Counted from the stretch's first letter, positions 43,452 through 52,506 are shown. The stretch is 64,000 nucleotides of DNA from an uncultured Treponema sp. (GCA_934718065.1 CAKUZR010000009.1:1-64000), one strand, 5' to 3'. A program made the numbers and translations. Notes: a model not told the origin generated them from the sequence alone.

Positions 43452-44585
43452 ATGGTTTTTACTCTCAAACTTTTTGATACAAAATTGCTTCGCTTTTCCG
43501 CTGAGCCAAAAAGCAGCGACCCTGGATATAAAATCATCTGGATTGATGAGAGCAAAAAAAATCTTCTTCCTATGGACTTGATTCCAACGGAAGAAAGTCT
43601 TGCCTCGTGGATAAGAAAACGGAATATTCCGAAAAACCGCGCTTTTGTGGATTCTTTTCTTGCGAAGAACGGACTTAGCGCAAACCGTCCGCTTGGAATA
43701 ATCACAGTTTCAAAAGGGCTTTCCTTGAATGATTCATACTGGATTATGGAGGAAGGCTTTGAAGGAACTTTTGAAAATTGCAATCTGTATAAGAACCGGT
43801 TCAGCCGGCTTTTGGGAAACATAGCTTTTACTGGATACGGAAGCTCGGTTCGTTCTGGATTTTCTTCAAGCCCGGAATTTACTACTAACGGAATGCTGCC
43901 GAAATGCTGGCGCAGATGTGACGGAAAAATCCAGCTTTACAAAGGCGGAACAAAAGGCGCTGGCAACACAGGATTTGAGCCTTATTCAGAATTCTATGCC
44001 TTTCAGATTGCACAAGCCTTGGGCGTAAAGGCTGTTCCTTATGGAATTTCAAAATGGAAAGGTGAATTGTGCTCAACTTGCGCTCTTTTTACATCGGAAG
44101 AACTTTCGTTCGTGTCTGCCGGGCGGCTTGTTAGGGAAGGCGGTTTTCCGGCTGTTCTTGATTTTTACAAGTCGCTGGGAAAGGATTTTGAAAATTCGCT
44201 TTATGATATGCTTGTTTTTGACGCTGTTATAAAGAACACAGACCGGCACTGCGGAAATTTTGGATTTCTTGTTCAAAGCCGCGCAAATAAAATTGTCTCG
44301 CCTGCGCCGTTGTTTGACCATGGAAATTCCCTGTACAGCCTTGCGGGACTGGATGATTTTGACAGCGCACAGAAACTTGCTTCCTACGACAAAGCTCTGC
44401 AGCCTCGTGTTTATGATGACTTTGTAGAGATGGCGAAGCGTTATGCAACGGCTGATTGCAGGGCTAGTCTTAGAAAAATGCTTGATTTTACGTTCAGAAA
44501 GCATCCAAGATACAATCTGCCGGAGCAGCGGCTCAAAAGAATTGAAGCTCAGGTCCGTAAAAACGTGGCGGAGATTTTGGGGTAG
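43452..44585 (+). CDS. HipA/CtkA-like protein kinase fold
   Basis: I start it at 43452 (AGGAG six bases upstream), 377 residues. The kinase-like core shows LPKCWRRCDGKIQLYKGG for the ATP-binding Lys region, NTDRHCGNFGFLV for the catalytic loop (D and N in place) and APLFDHGNSL for the metal-binding Asp. These match the HipA C-terminal family. HipA kinases normally pair with a HipB antitoxin, but no small helix-turn-helix gene lies next to it. The role is unknown. Confidence 0.8.
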   Translation: MVFTLKLFDTKLLRFSAEPKSSDPGYKIIWIDESKKNLLPMDLIPTEESLASWIRKRNIPKNRAFVDSFLAKNGLSANRPLGIITVSKGLSLNDSYWIMEEGFEGTFENCNLYKNRFSRLLGNIAFTGYGSSVRSGFSSSPEFTTNGMLPKCWRRCDGKIQLYKGGTKGAGNTGFEPYSEFYAFQIAQALGVKAVPYGISKWKGELCSTCALFTSEELSFVSAGRLVREGGFPAVLDFYKSLGKDFENSLYDMLVFDAVIKNTDRHCGNFGFLVQSRANKIVSPAPLFDHGNSLYSLAGLDDFDSAQKLASYDKALQPRVYDDFVEMAKRYATADCRASLRKMLDFTFRKHPRYNLPEQRLKRIEAQVRKNVAEILG

Positions 44586-44623
44586 GGAGGTTTTCGTAAA
44601 AACTGACAAAAATTAAAAAAAAC

Positions 44624-44681
44624 TTGCCTTTCGTGCATAATTTGTTTATATTCAAATTATGGTTATATACTTGATATAACC
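44624..44681 (+). promoter_or_regulatory. promoter and leader hairpin of the NYN gene
   Basis: TTGCCT (44624-44629) and TATATT (44647-44652) are 17 bases apart. Just downstream, GGTTATA (44661-44667) pairs with TATAACC (44675-44681), forming a small hairpin at the 5' end of the transcript. Confidence 0.5.
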
Positions 44682-44723
44682 GTTGAAATCAAGGTAAGGC
44701 GGTTGCTTTACAAGGAGTTAGCA

Positions 44724-45653
44724 ATGGAAAGCATAACTCGTGCGTTGCTTGTTATGGATGGGAACTATGTACGAAAGTGGTATAGTTACCTTGCTGAAGA
44801 TGGAATTGATGGAAATTGTTATTCAATAAACTTCAGCGCGTTGATAGATCATATTAGTTCTGTAATTGAAAAAGACTTTGGAAGCCGCTGTGTTTTTACA
44901 GCGAAACGCCTTTACATGGGAACGAATTCCGAAGTTGACGTGAAAAACCAGAGCTACTACCGCGCCTTGGATGAGGCGGGAATTCAAAAAAATACATTTC
45001 CGCTCAGAAGCCGCGAGCAGGACGGGCATTCAGCCTTGAAGGAAGAAGCTTGCGACACGACAATAGTTTTTAACACAGCAAAAGAATTTTATTCCGCAAC
45101 ACGGGAAAACCGTTTCGACACGCTTGTTCTGTTTGCCGGGGACGGTGACTTGACTCCGCTGGTGTCCGGCTTGCAGTCAGAAGGCGTTAAAGTTGTGGTC
45201 GTTTATTATGATTTCAGGAATTTTTCCTATGTAACACGCGCTTCCCAGAAGCTGCTGGAATCTGCGGACAAGGTTATAGATTTTGGAACTTTCCTGACAG
45301 AGCGGGTAAACAAAAATATAATGGCGATTTTTAATCCGCTTGAATGTCAGCCGGTTGAACATTATGCTATCCCGGGACACAAAGTTGTTGTTGTTAGGAA
45401 GTCTTTGAATCCGAATCTGCGTCCTGTAAATTCTTACGGTTTGTATACAAAAGAAGAAATCTCGCAGGCGATAACTTTTTTATCTAAAACTGATGATGGC
45501 TGGGCTTTGGTTGCGCCTCTTGGAAAATATCTTGAGGTTACCACTCATAAAACCCTTCCGCCGGGAACAAAGCTGAAGGATTTGATTAACCGCTATTCAA
45601 TGGATTTTGAAACTAAAGATGCCCCTGCGTATAGCGTAAGGCTTAGGAGGTAA
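44724..45653 (+). CDS. NYN-domain (PIN-like) ribonuclease candidate with C-terminal LOTUS-like domain
   Basis: ATG at 44724 follows AAGGAG by six bases; 309 residues. The NYN fold is indicated by LLVMDGNYVRKW, KEEACDTTIVFNTA and LVLFAGDGDLTPLVSGLQSEGVKVVVV, giving the acidic residues of a metal-dependent RNase. The last 75 residues (DDGWALVAPLGKYLEV...KLKDLINRYSMDF) look like an OST-HTH/LOTUS RNA-binding domain. It would therefore be an RNA-targeting protein. A second NYN gene is at 57511. Confidence 0.75.
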   Translation: MESITRALLVMDGNYVRKWYSYLAEDGIDGNCYSINFSALIDHISSVIEKDFGSRCVFTAKRLYMGTNSEVDVKNQSYYRALDEAGIQKNTFPLRSREQDGHSALKEEACDTTIVFNTAKEFYSATRENRFDTLVLFAGDGDLTPLVSGLQSEGVKVVVVYYDFRNFSYVTRASQKLLESADKVIDFGTFLTERVNKNIMAIFNPLECQPVEHYAIPGHKVVVVRKSLNPNLRPVNSYGLYTKEEISQAITFLSKTDDGWALVAPLGKYLEVTTHKTLPPGTKLKDLINRYSMDFETKDAPAYSVRLRR

Positions 45654-45859
45654 ACAAAATGAATGTTTAAGACCCCTGTAAGCCGCAGGAAAAATGGCGA
45701 CGGACGAAAAGAAGATGTAAATTGCTTACATTGACTCTTTTCAGAATCCAAATCAAAAAACTATATCCTTTGTTAATGGCATATAGCTCTTTTTGAAGCA
45801 AGAAATCAAAGAAAAATCAGATAGATGAAGAATTTTTCCAGAGATTTCGCAGTAAACTT

Positions 45860-45878
45860 GTTCTGAAAATCAGAACAT
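45860..45878. promoter_or_regulatory. palindromic operator candidate
   Basis: TGTTCTGA-AAA-TCAGAACA is a perfect 8-bp inverted repeat 17 bases before the ATG of the HU-like gene. It is placed to act as a repressor site. The rest of the 241-bp gap before this gene shows no open frame. Confidence 0.45.
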
Positions 45879-45894
45879 AAATATGGAGAAATGT

Positions 45895-46671
45895 ATGAAA
45901 TTTAATACATTTTCTAATAAGATTATAGATTCTAAGATTGGCAATTTGCCTGTAGCTCTTTATCCTAACAAAATGCTTGCGGATAAAGATGGAAAAAACA
46001 AACTGTATGCGATGACCGTTGTTCGCGGAGTTTGCTCACTAGAAGACCTTGTGAACGACATAGTTGCTTCAGGTCTGAACGAAGAATTTTCAAAAGAACA
46101 GATTCTGAACCTCTTGAATCTTGTGAACAATGCGAAGCTGGCTCGCCTGGCGGAGGCATTCACAGTTGATGACGGAATTACGCGGCTTCAGCTTAGGGTA
46201 AAAGGCTCGTTTGAGTCTGAATCTGATACTTTTTCAACAGAAAGACATTCGATTGAAATATCTTCAAGCACAACATCCGAGGCAAACAAGTATTTTGAAA
46301 AAGTTCGGCCGGCAATCAGGCAGGGCAACTCCAAAAAGCCTGCGATTACCGCAGTTTATGATGTAAAGTCAAAGTCCGGGAACACGCTCACAAAAGGCGG
46401 ATTTCTTGAAATAAAAGGCGTGAACATCAAGATTTGCGGCGAAAACCAGGATGTCGGGCTTTACTTTGTGAACACTGATGACAGCTCGCAGACCGTGAAG
46501 CTTGCTGTGGAGGAGCTGGGAATCAACGTTTCGACACGCATTGCTTGCGTTGTGCCGCAGAATCTTGTGTCTGGCAGCTATAGGATAAAGGTTGTTACGC
46601 AGTTTATGGGCGGTCAACAATTCAGAAAAGAGCCTCTGGAAACTGAATCCGGTTCTTTTGACGTAGAATAA
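45895..46671 (+). CDS. HU/IHF-like N-terminal domain with DUF4469-type C-terminal domain
   Basis: GGAG precedes the ATG at 45895 by six bases, which I prefer over the ATG at 45883; 258 residues. The first half (SLEDLVNDIVASGLNEEFSKEQILNLLNLV) resembles the HU/IHF-like domain found in Bvu_2165-type proteins. The second half (GGFLEIKGVNIKICGENQDVGLYFVN...SGSYRIKVVTQF) is the Ig-like DUF4469 fold. DNA binding is inferred. It is the last gene before the palindrome array. Confidence 0.75.
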   Translation: MKFNTFSNKIIDSKIGNLPVALYPNKMLADKDGKNKLYAMTVVRGVCSLEDLVNDIVASGLNEEFSKEQILNLLNLVNNAKLARLAEAFTVDDGITRLQLRVKGSFESESDTFSTERHSIEISSSTTSEANKYFEKVRPAIRQGNSKKPAITAVYDVKSKSGNTLTKGGFLEIKGVNIKICGENQDVGLYFVNTDDSSQTVKLAVEELGINVSTRIACVVPQNLVSGSYRIKVVTQFMGGQQFRKEPLETESGSFDVE

Positions 46672-46789
46672 GGCTTGAACAGCCTTGCTGGGAAGCATTG
46701 TTCATTCATGCTTTCCGGTTTTTATATCACTTCTTCTGGCATTATCCGATGCCAGATTTTTTTTGCTCTCTAGTACGTTGATAAAAAAA

Positions 46790-46902
46790 TTAACGAGCGT
46801 TAACTAAGTTAATAACGGTCGTTAATAAAAAGATTAACGCTCGGTGACAAAAAGTTTAACGTGCGGTGAGCATTTTTTTAACGAGCGTTAAACTTTTTGT
46901 CA
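46790..46902. promoter_or_regulatory. array of TTAACG palindromes and a 17-bp inverted repeat upstream of the glycan operon
   Basis: The 333-bp gap before fdtA holds five related boxes. TTAACGAGCGTTAA lies at 46790, TAACGGTCGTTA within 46809-46828, TTAACGCTCGGTGA at 46834, TTAACGTGCGGTGA at 46856 and TTAACGAGCGTTAA at 46878. The last two also build a perfect 17-bp inverted repeat (46845-46861 with 46886-46902). This looks like a multi-site operator, or an RNA hairpin at the head of the operon. Confidence 0.7.
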
Positions 46903-47004
46903 GCGTATTAGAGATATATTTTTATAAATCAATATTTTTTTACATACAAAAACTACAGCTATTTTAATTATTGCAAATCAAAAAATATTTATAAGGAAGA
47001 TAAC

Positions 47005-47412
47005 ATGGAACTTTGCAGGCTTCTGGATTTTAAAGATTTAGGTGATGAGCGCGGAAAACTTGTTGTTGTGGAAGGAGCACGGGATATTCCGTTTGAAATA
47101 AAAAGAGTCTTCTATATATATGGCTCTGACAACGAGGTTGTCCGCGGAAAGCATGCGAACAAGGAAAGTGAATTTGTCCTTATCAATGTTGCCGGGAAAT
47201 CAAAGGTGCGTGTTACAGACGGAATCGGCGAGCATGTTGTTGAGCTGAACCGCCCGATGCAGGGAATTTATCTTCCAAAAATGGTCTGGAAAGATATGTA
47301 TGATTTTTCATCGTACTCAGTTCTTCTTGCACTTGCAAGCACGCACTATGATGGAAATGGATATATCCGCGACTATGATGAATATTTGAAGATTATGGGT
47401 GTAAAGAAATGA
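47005..47412 (+). CDS. fdtA: FdtA/QdtA-like dTDP-4-oxo-6-deoxyhexose 3,4-ketoisomerase
   Basis: A 135-residue cupin of the WxcM/FdtA group, which turns dTDP-4-keto-6-deoxyglucose into the 3-keto sugar used for 3-amino sugars. Motifs are DERGKLVVVEG, IKRVFYIYG, RGKHANKESEFVLINVAG (RGxHAH in most members) and IYLPKMVWKDMYDFS. AAGGA precedes the ATG. It is the first gene of the glycan operon and overlaps the next by four bases (ATGA). Confidence 0.88.
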   Translation: MELCRLLDFKDLGDERGKLVVVEGARDIPFEIKRVFYIYGSDNEVVRGKHANKESEFVLINVAGKSKVRVTDGIGEHVVELNRPMQGIYLPKMVWKDMYDFSSYSVLLALASTHYDGNGYIRDYDEYLKIMGVKK

Positions 47413-48329
47413 GCCAGCCTTTAATTTCACTCTGCATTCCGACAAATGGCGTGATTGAGTGGGTGTTTCCTGTTCTTGACAGCATTTATTCCCAGAATGT
47501 GGACAATGAGCTTTTTGAGGTTGTTGTTACGGACAACGGAAACAATGCGGAGTTTTTTACGCTTATGTCTGAATATGCAGAAAAACATAATAATTTGAAG
47601 TATCAAAAAAATAATGCATATATGTTTGATAATCAACTTGAAGCCTTAAAACTTGCAGATGGAAAATACTTAAAATTTGTTAATCACAGTGCTGTATTTA
47701 CAGATGGATCTTTAAACCATCTTATAAAAATGCTTAAAGAGAACATTTTAGAGAAACCTGTAATATATTTTTCATGCGGTGCTCTAAAAAAGGACATCTA
47801 TAAATTGTCTAATTTTGATGATTTTGTAAAAACATTAGGTAAGTTGGTGTCTTGGACAACGGGTGTCGGTATTTGGAAAGAGGATTATGATAAAATTCCT
47901 AAAAATGTAAAATATGACAAAATTTCACCACACTCAGGCATTCTCTTCTCTGAAAGGCAAAAGAATAAATACATAGTTGATAACTATCCTTTTTCAAAAG
48001 AAATAAGAACTAATCATGCTAATAAAGGTTCTTATGATTTATTTAAGGCATTTGCGGTTGAAGAGGTTGCAATTGCCTTGAATTTGTATATTGACAATTC
48101 AATCAAGGCTAAAACATTTAAATCTGTAAAAAAGGATTATAGAAAATTTGTTAGTGATCTTTATAAAAACTTTTGTATTCTAAGATCACCTTGTTCTTAC
48201 AATCTGAAAGGTTTTGATGATGCAATGGGGATTTTCTTTTCGAAAAAACAGATAGTGATGGAAGCATATCTGTCTTTATGTAAATCAGTTTTGGGAAAAA
48301 TTAAGAGAGTGTTATTAAGGAGAAACTAA
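47409..48329 (+). CDS. family 2 glycosyltransferase
   Basis: 306 residues with the GT2 start LISLCIPTNGVIEWVFPVLDSI and VVVTDNGNN, then LADGKYLKFVNHSAVF where the DxD region lies. The likely sugar donor is the aminosugar made by neighbouring genes, which cannot be told from sequence. Base composition becomes distinctly AT-rich within this gene (from about 47590) and stays so to the end of the window. Confidence 0.82.
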   Translation: MSQPLISLCIPTNGVIEWVFPVLDSIYSQNVDNELFEVVVTDNGNNAEFFTLMSEYAEKHNNLKYQKNNAYMFDNQLEALKLADGKYLKFVNHSAVFTDGSLNHLIKMLKENILEKPVIYFSCGALKKDIYKLSNFDDFVKTLGKLVSWTTGVGIWKEDYDKIPKNVKYDKISPHSGILFSERQKNKYIVDNYPFSKEIRTNHANKGSYDLFKAFAVEEVAIALNLYIDNSIKAKTFKSVKKDYRKFVSDLYKNFCILRSPCSYNLKGFDDAMGIFFSKKQIVMEAYLSLCKSVLGKIKRVLLRRN

Positions 48330-48331
48330 AG

Positions 48332-49465
48332 ATGATACATTTTAATGTGCCTCCGTTTATCGGAACTGAATTTGAATATATGAAGCAGGCCGTAGCAAAT
48401 CATAAGATTTGTGGAGATGGTCCGTTTACAAAAAAATGTGATGAATGGCTTGAAAAACGTTTTGATGCTAAAAAAGTTATGCTGACGACAAGTGGGTCTT
48501 CTGCACTTGATATGGCAGCGTTGTTATGCGGAATAAAAACTGGTGATGAAGTTATTCTTCCGAGTTTCACTTTTTCAAGTACTGCAAATGCATTTGTACT
48601 AGCTGGTGCAAAACTCGTTTTTGTAGATATTCGTCCAGATACGATGAATATTGATGAAACTAAAATCGAAGCTGCTGTTACAGAAAAGACAAAGGTTATT
48701 TGTCCTGTGCATTATGCAGGAGTAGCCTGTGAAATGGATGTAATTATGGATATTGCGAAAAGGCATAACATTAAAGTTGTCGAAGATGCTGCTCAGGGAG
48801 TTATGAGTACCTATAAAGGAAAAGCTCTTGGAACAATAGGAGATTTTGGTTGTTATTCTTTTCATGAAACCAAGAATTATTCCATGGGAGAAGGCGGCGC
48901 AATAGTAATAAATAATGAAAACTATATTGAAAAGGCTGAAATTCTAAGAGAGAAAGGCACTAATCGTTCTCAGTTTTTTAGGGGACAGGTTGCGAAATAT
49001 AACTGGGTGGATTTTGGAGATAGTTACTTGCAGAGCGATTTGAATGCGGCATACCTTTGGGCTCAATTAGAACAGGCTGATAAGATTAACAACAATCGTC
49101 TAAAAACTTGGAATACATATTACAATGCATTAAAGCCTTTGGCTGATAAAGGTGTCCTTGAGCTTCCTGTTGTGCCGGAAGATTGTATACATAATGCGCA
49201 TATGTTCTATATAAAATGCAAAGATTTGAAAACACGGCAAGAGTTTATTGAATATATGAGAAAAAATGACATTCTCTGTGTATTTCATTATGTTCCATTG
49301 CATACTGCTCCTGCAGGAAAAAAGTTTGGAAGATTCTGCGGAGTTGATGAACATACAACATCTGATAGTGATAGATTGGTCAGGTTACCTTTGTATTATG
49401 ATATTGATAAAAATGATTTGAAAAAGGTAATAGAAAAGATTTTAGAATTTTTTAATTGCAACTAA
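48332..49465 (+). CDS. DegT/DnrJ/EryC1 aminotransferase, WecE/FdtB type
   Basis: A PLP enzyme of 377 residues that aminates a dTDP keto-sugar. The PLP Lys lies in YSFHETKNYSMGEGGAI (about residue 181), a form typical of WecE/RffA. TSGSSALDMAALL, EVILPSFTFSSTANAF and EDAAQGVMSTYKGKALGTIGD complete the signature. With FdtA next door a 3-amino product (Fuc3N or Qui3N) is possible, while the closest motif match suggests the 4-amino enzyme WecE. The position of amination is left open. Confidence 0.9.
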   Translation: MIHFNVPPFIGTEFEYMKQAVANHKICGDGPFTKKCDEWLEKRFDAKKVMLTTSGSSALDMAALLCGIKTGDEVILPSFTFSSTANAFVLAGAKLVFVDIRPDTMNIDETKIEAAVTEKTKVICPVHYAGVACEMDVIMDIAKRHNIKVVEDAAQGVMSTYKGKALGTIGDFGCYSFHETKNYSMGEGGAIVINNENYIEKAEILREKGTNRSQFFRGQVAKYNWVDFGDSYLQSDLNAAYLWAQLEQADKINNNRLKTWNTYYNALKPLADKGVLELPVVPEDCIHNAHMFYIKCKDLKTRQEFIEYMRKNDILCVFHYVPLHTAPAGKKFGRFCGVDEHTTSDSDRLVRLPLYYDIDKNDLKKVIEKILEFFNCN

Positions 49466-49570
49466 AATTAAGTGCTGTATTTTCATTCTAAAATGAAAAA
49501 AAATAGTTCAAAAATAAGCAACTCGGTATCTAATTGATGGTGGGGACGTAGTATTGTACCTTAATAGAAT

Positions 49571-50461
49571 ATGAAACAAGGCGAAAAAATAAAAAACTAT
49601 TGCAATGAATGTCATCATGAGACATGGCACAATATATTATTTGTGAAAAGTACAAGCGGTCATTGTGAGGAAATTTCATGGTATCAAGAATATTCTGTTT
49701 TACAATGTGCAGGTTGCGATACTATTTGTTATAGAACTGATTCGTCTGATTCGGAAAGCTATGATGTAGATGAATATGGACACTGGATACCTGATGTTAG
49801 AATTGAAAATTTCCCATATTCTCTTGAAGGCATTGGAAATATAGAAAATATCTATGAACTTCCAACAAAAATAAAATCAATATATTCTGAAACTTTAAAA
49901 GCTATTTCGGATGGTTGTTTTACATTGGCAGGAATAGGTTTAAGAGCAACTGTTGAAGCTATTTGTGAACAAGAGAATATAAAAGGGAGCAATTTAAATA
50001 CAAAAATAAATAGACTGTTATCAAATGGAATAATATCAAAAGATGAAGCTGGAAAATTACATGCAATTCGTTTTATAGGAAATGATGCAGCTCATGACAT
50101 AAAAGTTCCATTTAAAAATCAGATAATCCTTGCATTAAAGATAATTGAGCATTTATTAAGCAGCAAATATGCGATGCAGGATGAAATTGAAAAATATTTG
50201 GAAATGCCATTGGACTGTTATGAGGTCTTTAAGAAATTTGTAAATAGAAAAGTTTTGGAGACTAAAACGACTTTTTCTTTACAGTCTTTAATTAGTTCTG
50301 ATAAAAGACGGTGTGGTGATAAATATAATGAATTTATAGAGAAATATGAAAAAGAGATAGAAGAAGGAAAAATTACAATTTTAGAGGACATTACAGATCA
50401 AATAAAAGATTCAGAAAAGAAATCTGATTCAAAAATTTATAAAAGAAAAATAGAGTTTTAG
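49571..50461 (+). CDS. DUF4145 protein with zinc-ribbon N-terminus
   Basis: 296 residues. The N-terminus has CNECHHETWH and LQCAGCDTICY, a likely four-Cys zinc site. The middle is the DUF4145 fold (GCFTLAGIGLRATVEAICEQENIKG, then IRFIGNDAAHDIK). The C-terminus is Lys/Glu-rich. Such genes are often found beside restriction or defence genes. It interrupts the sugar genes and has no visible role in glycan synthesis. Confidence 0.8.
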   Translation: MKQGEKIKNYCNECHHETWHNILFVKSTSGHCEEISWYQEYSVLQCAGCDTICYRTDSSDSESYDVDEYGHWIPDVRIENFPYSLEGIGNIENIYELPTKIKSIYSETLKAISDGCFTLAGIGLRATVEAICEQENIKGSNLNTKINRLLSNGIISKDEAGKLHAIRFIGNDAAHDIKVPFKNQIILALKIIEHLLSSKYAMQDEIEKYLEMPLDCYEVFKKFVNRKVLETKTTFSLQSLISSDKRRCGDKYNEFIEKYEKEIEEGKITILEDITDQIKDSEKKSDSKIYKRKIEF

Positions 50462-50494
50462 TAAAACAAGAAATTATAATAAGGAATAACCAAT

Positions 50495-51541
50495 TTGTAC
50501 CTTACAGAAAACAAACACCTGATTTTTGACAATCCAAAAAAGATAGATTTAAAGTTTTTTATAAAACTTGTGCTTTCTTTTTTGTTGTCTTTTTTCTATA
50601 AAATAAAACTGAGTCTCATTTTTCCACGAGAAAAAAGAACTTTAAAATATAAAGTTTCAATATGTGCAATTTTTAAAAATGAAGCAAAATATTTAAGGGA
50701 ATGGATTGAATTTCATAAAATAGTCGGTGTTGAGCATTTTTATCTTTATAACAATTTTTCTACCGATGATTATCTTTCTGTTTTAACTCCGTATATTGAT
50801 TCAGGTCTTGTCACTTTGATTGACTGGCCTGTAATGCAAGGGCAGATGTCTGCTTATAGGGATTGTGTTGAAAAATTTCAGAATGAAACACAATGGATAG
50901 GTTTTATTGATATTGACGAGTTTGTCTGTCCGAATCGTTTTGATAAAATTGGTGATTTTTTGGAGCAATTCAAAAAGCGCCCGATTGTGATTGTCTACTG
51001 GAGATATTTCGGGTCTTCTGGAATTTTGGAACGTGATGAAAATTCTCTTGTAACTGAAAGTTTCTTTTCTTGCTGGGAAAAGTACGCCGATATTGGAAAA
51101 TGTTTTTACAATACAATTTATGATTATGCTCCAGATTTGAAAGGAAATGAGTGGATGCATTATCGCTGGGGAAAATATAAGAATCAAAAACTTCCGCCTG
51201 TAAATGTATTCGACAATGTTTGTGTTTTGGGCTTTAATCCTGTAGAAACTGATAAAATGCCGATTCAGATAAACCATTATGTTGTTAAATCCCTTAATGA
51301 ATATAAAGAAAAGTCCAAAAAAGGAGACGCCTGTTTTAAGGAAAACGGACATAATATGAGTTATTTTTACGAGCATGAAAGAAAATCTCAGTTTGCAGAT
51401 TTTCATATATTTCGATATTTATCTGAATTAAAATTGAATATAGAAGAATCATATAAATTAGAAAAAATTAATGGGGGGGGGTACACTAGAATACTATTTT
51501 CTAAGCATTGTGCAATTTTCCAGAAAAGGAGAGCTGCATAA
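50495..51541 (+). CDS. GT92-like glycosyltransferase with a G9 tract near its 3' end
   Basis: TTG start eight bases after AAGGAA; 348 residues. VSICAIFKNEAKYLREWIEF, GVEHFYLYNN and IGFIDIDEFVCP identify the DUF23/GT92-type fold with its DxD. Its neighbour at 51541 is a paralogue that matches along the whole length until the G9 tract (51473-51481). The last 27 residues after the tract have no counterpart there. One G fewer gives a different tail running past 51541; one more stops three codons on. The stop and the next start overlap (TAATG). Confidence 0.8.
   Translation: MYLTENKHLIFDNPKKIDLKFFIKLVLSFLLSFFYKIKLSLIFPREKRTLKYKVSICAIFKNEAKYLREWIEFHKIVGVEHFYLYNNFSTDDYLSVLTPYIDSGLVTLIDWPVMQGQMSAYRDCVEKFQNETQWIGFIDIDEFVCPNRFDKIGDFLEQFKKRPIVIVYWRYFGSSGILERDENSLVTESFFSCWEKYADIGKCFYNTIYDYAPDLKGNEWMHYRWGKYKNQKLPPVNVFDNVCVLGFNPVETDKMPIQINHYVVKSLNEYKEKSKKGDACFKENGHNMSYFYEHERKSQFADFHIFRYLSELKLNIEESYKLEKINGGGYTRILFSKHCAIFQKRRAA
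51473..51481 (+). repeat. poly-G (G9) tract in the first GT92-like gene
   Basis: Nine consecutive G encode Gly-Gly-Gly about 23 codons before the stop. A slip changes the C-terminus and the coupling to the next start codon. Confidence 0.8.
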
Positions 51542-52506
51542 TGTTAAAAACAGAAAATAAATATTTTATTTTAGACAATCCAAGAAAAAAAGGTATAAGA
51601 ACTTTTATAAAACAAAACTTAATTGAAACAAAAAGCTTTATTTATAAAAGTCTTTTAGATATTTCACATCCAAAAATTACTGAAAAAAAATACAAAGTTT
51701 CAGTTTGTGCAATTTTCAAAAATGAAGCTCCGTATTTAAAAGAATGGATTGAATTTAATCATCTTGTCGGTGTTGAGCATTTTTATATGTATAACAATAA
51801 TTCAGAAGATGATTATCTATCTGTTCTTAATCCATATATAGAAAAAGGCTGGATTACTTTAGTCCAATGGCCGCATAATCAAATGCAGATGGAGTCTTAC
51901 AAGGATTGCATTAAGAATTTTGCTTCAGAAACAAAATGGCTTGGTTTTATTGATATTGATGAATTCATAGTCCCGAAAAGTACAGATAATATTTATGATT
52001 TCTTGCAGCCTTTTGAAAGAAAACGTGGGGCGGTGAGTATTTACTGGCGGCTTTATGGTTCTTCCGGCTTGATTGAGCGAGATTTGAAAAGTTCTGTGGC
52101 TCATGATTTTACAGTCTGCTGGCCAAAATATAGCGATGTTGGCAAGTGTTTCTATAACACTGCATTCAAATTTGATTTTAATACGAAGAAAAACAGTTGT
52201 TTGCATCATAACTTCTGGGTTAGCTGGCATGGAATTAATCTTCCTCCTGTGAATATTTTTGATAAAATTTGTTTTGGTGGTCGAAATTTTGCAAAGGAAG
52301 AAAACTTTCCAATTCAAATAAACCACTATTTTACGAAAAGCTACAAAGAGTATGCTATGAAACGTGCAAAAGGTGATGTGTATTTTAAGATAAATCCACA
52401 TGATGAAGAATATTTTTATGAGCATGAAATGAAATGTACTTCAGTGGATTATTCTGCATATAAATATTTAATAAAATTAAAATTAGCGATGGAAAAGAAT
52501 GACTAA
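51541..52506 (+). CDS. GT92-like glycosyltransferase, paralogue of the preceding gene
   Basis: ATG at 51541 overlaps the upstream stop, with GGAG inside the upstream gene; 321 residues. YKVSVCAIFKNEAPYLKEWI, GVEHFYMYNN and LGFIDIDEFIVP mirror the neighbour. The pair probably arose by tandem duplication and may add similar sugars. It overlaps the flippase start by eight bases. Confidence 0.85.
   Translation: MLKTENKYFILDNPRKKGIRTFIKQNLIETKSFIYKSLLDISHPKITEKKYKVSVCAIFKNEAPYLKEWIEFNHLVGVEHFYMYNNNSEDDYLSVLNPYIEKGWITLVQWPHNQMQMESYKDCIKNFASETKWLGFIDIDEFIVPKSTDNIYDFLQPFERKRGAVSIYWRLYGSSGLIERDLKSSVAHDFTVCWPKYSDVGKCFYNTAFKFDFNTKKNSCLHHNFWVSWHGINLPPVNIFDKICFGGRNFAKEENFPIQINHYFTKSYKEYAMKRAKGDVYFKINPHDEEYFYEHEMKCTSVDYSAYKYLIKLKLAMEKND

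Noticed and set aside
45654-45859. Possible short gene upstream of the HU-like protein
   Set aside because: Only very short frames without ribosome-binding sites are present.
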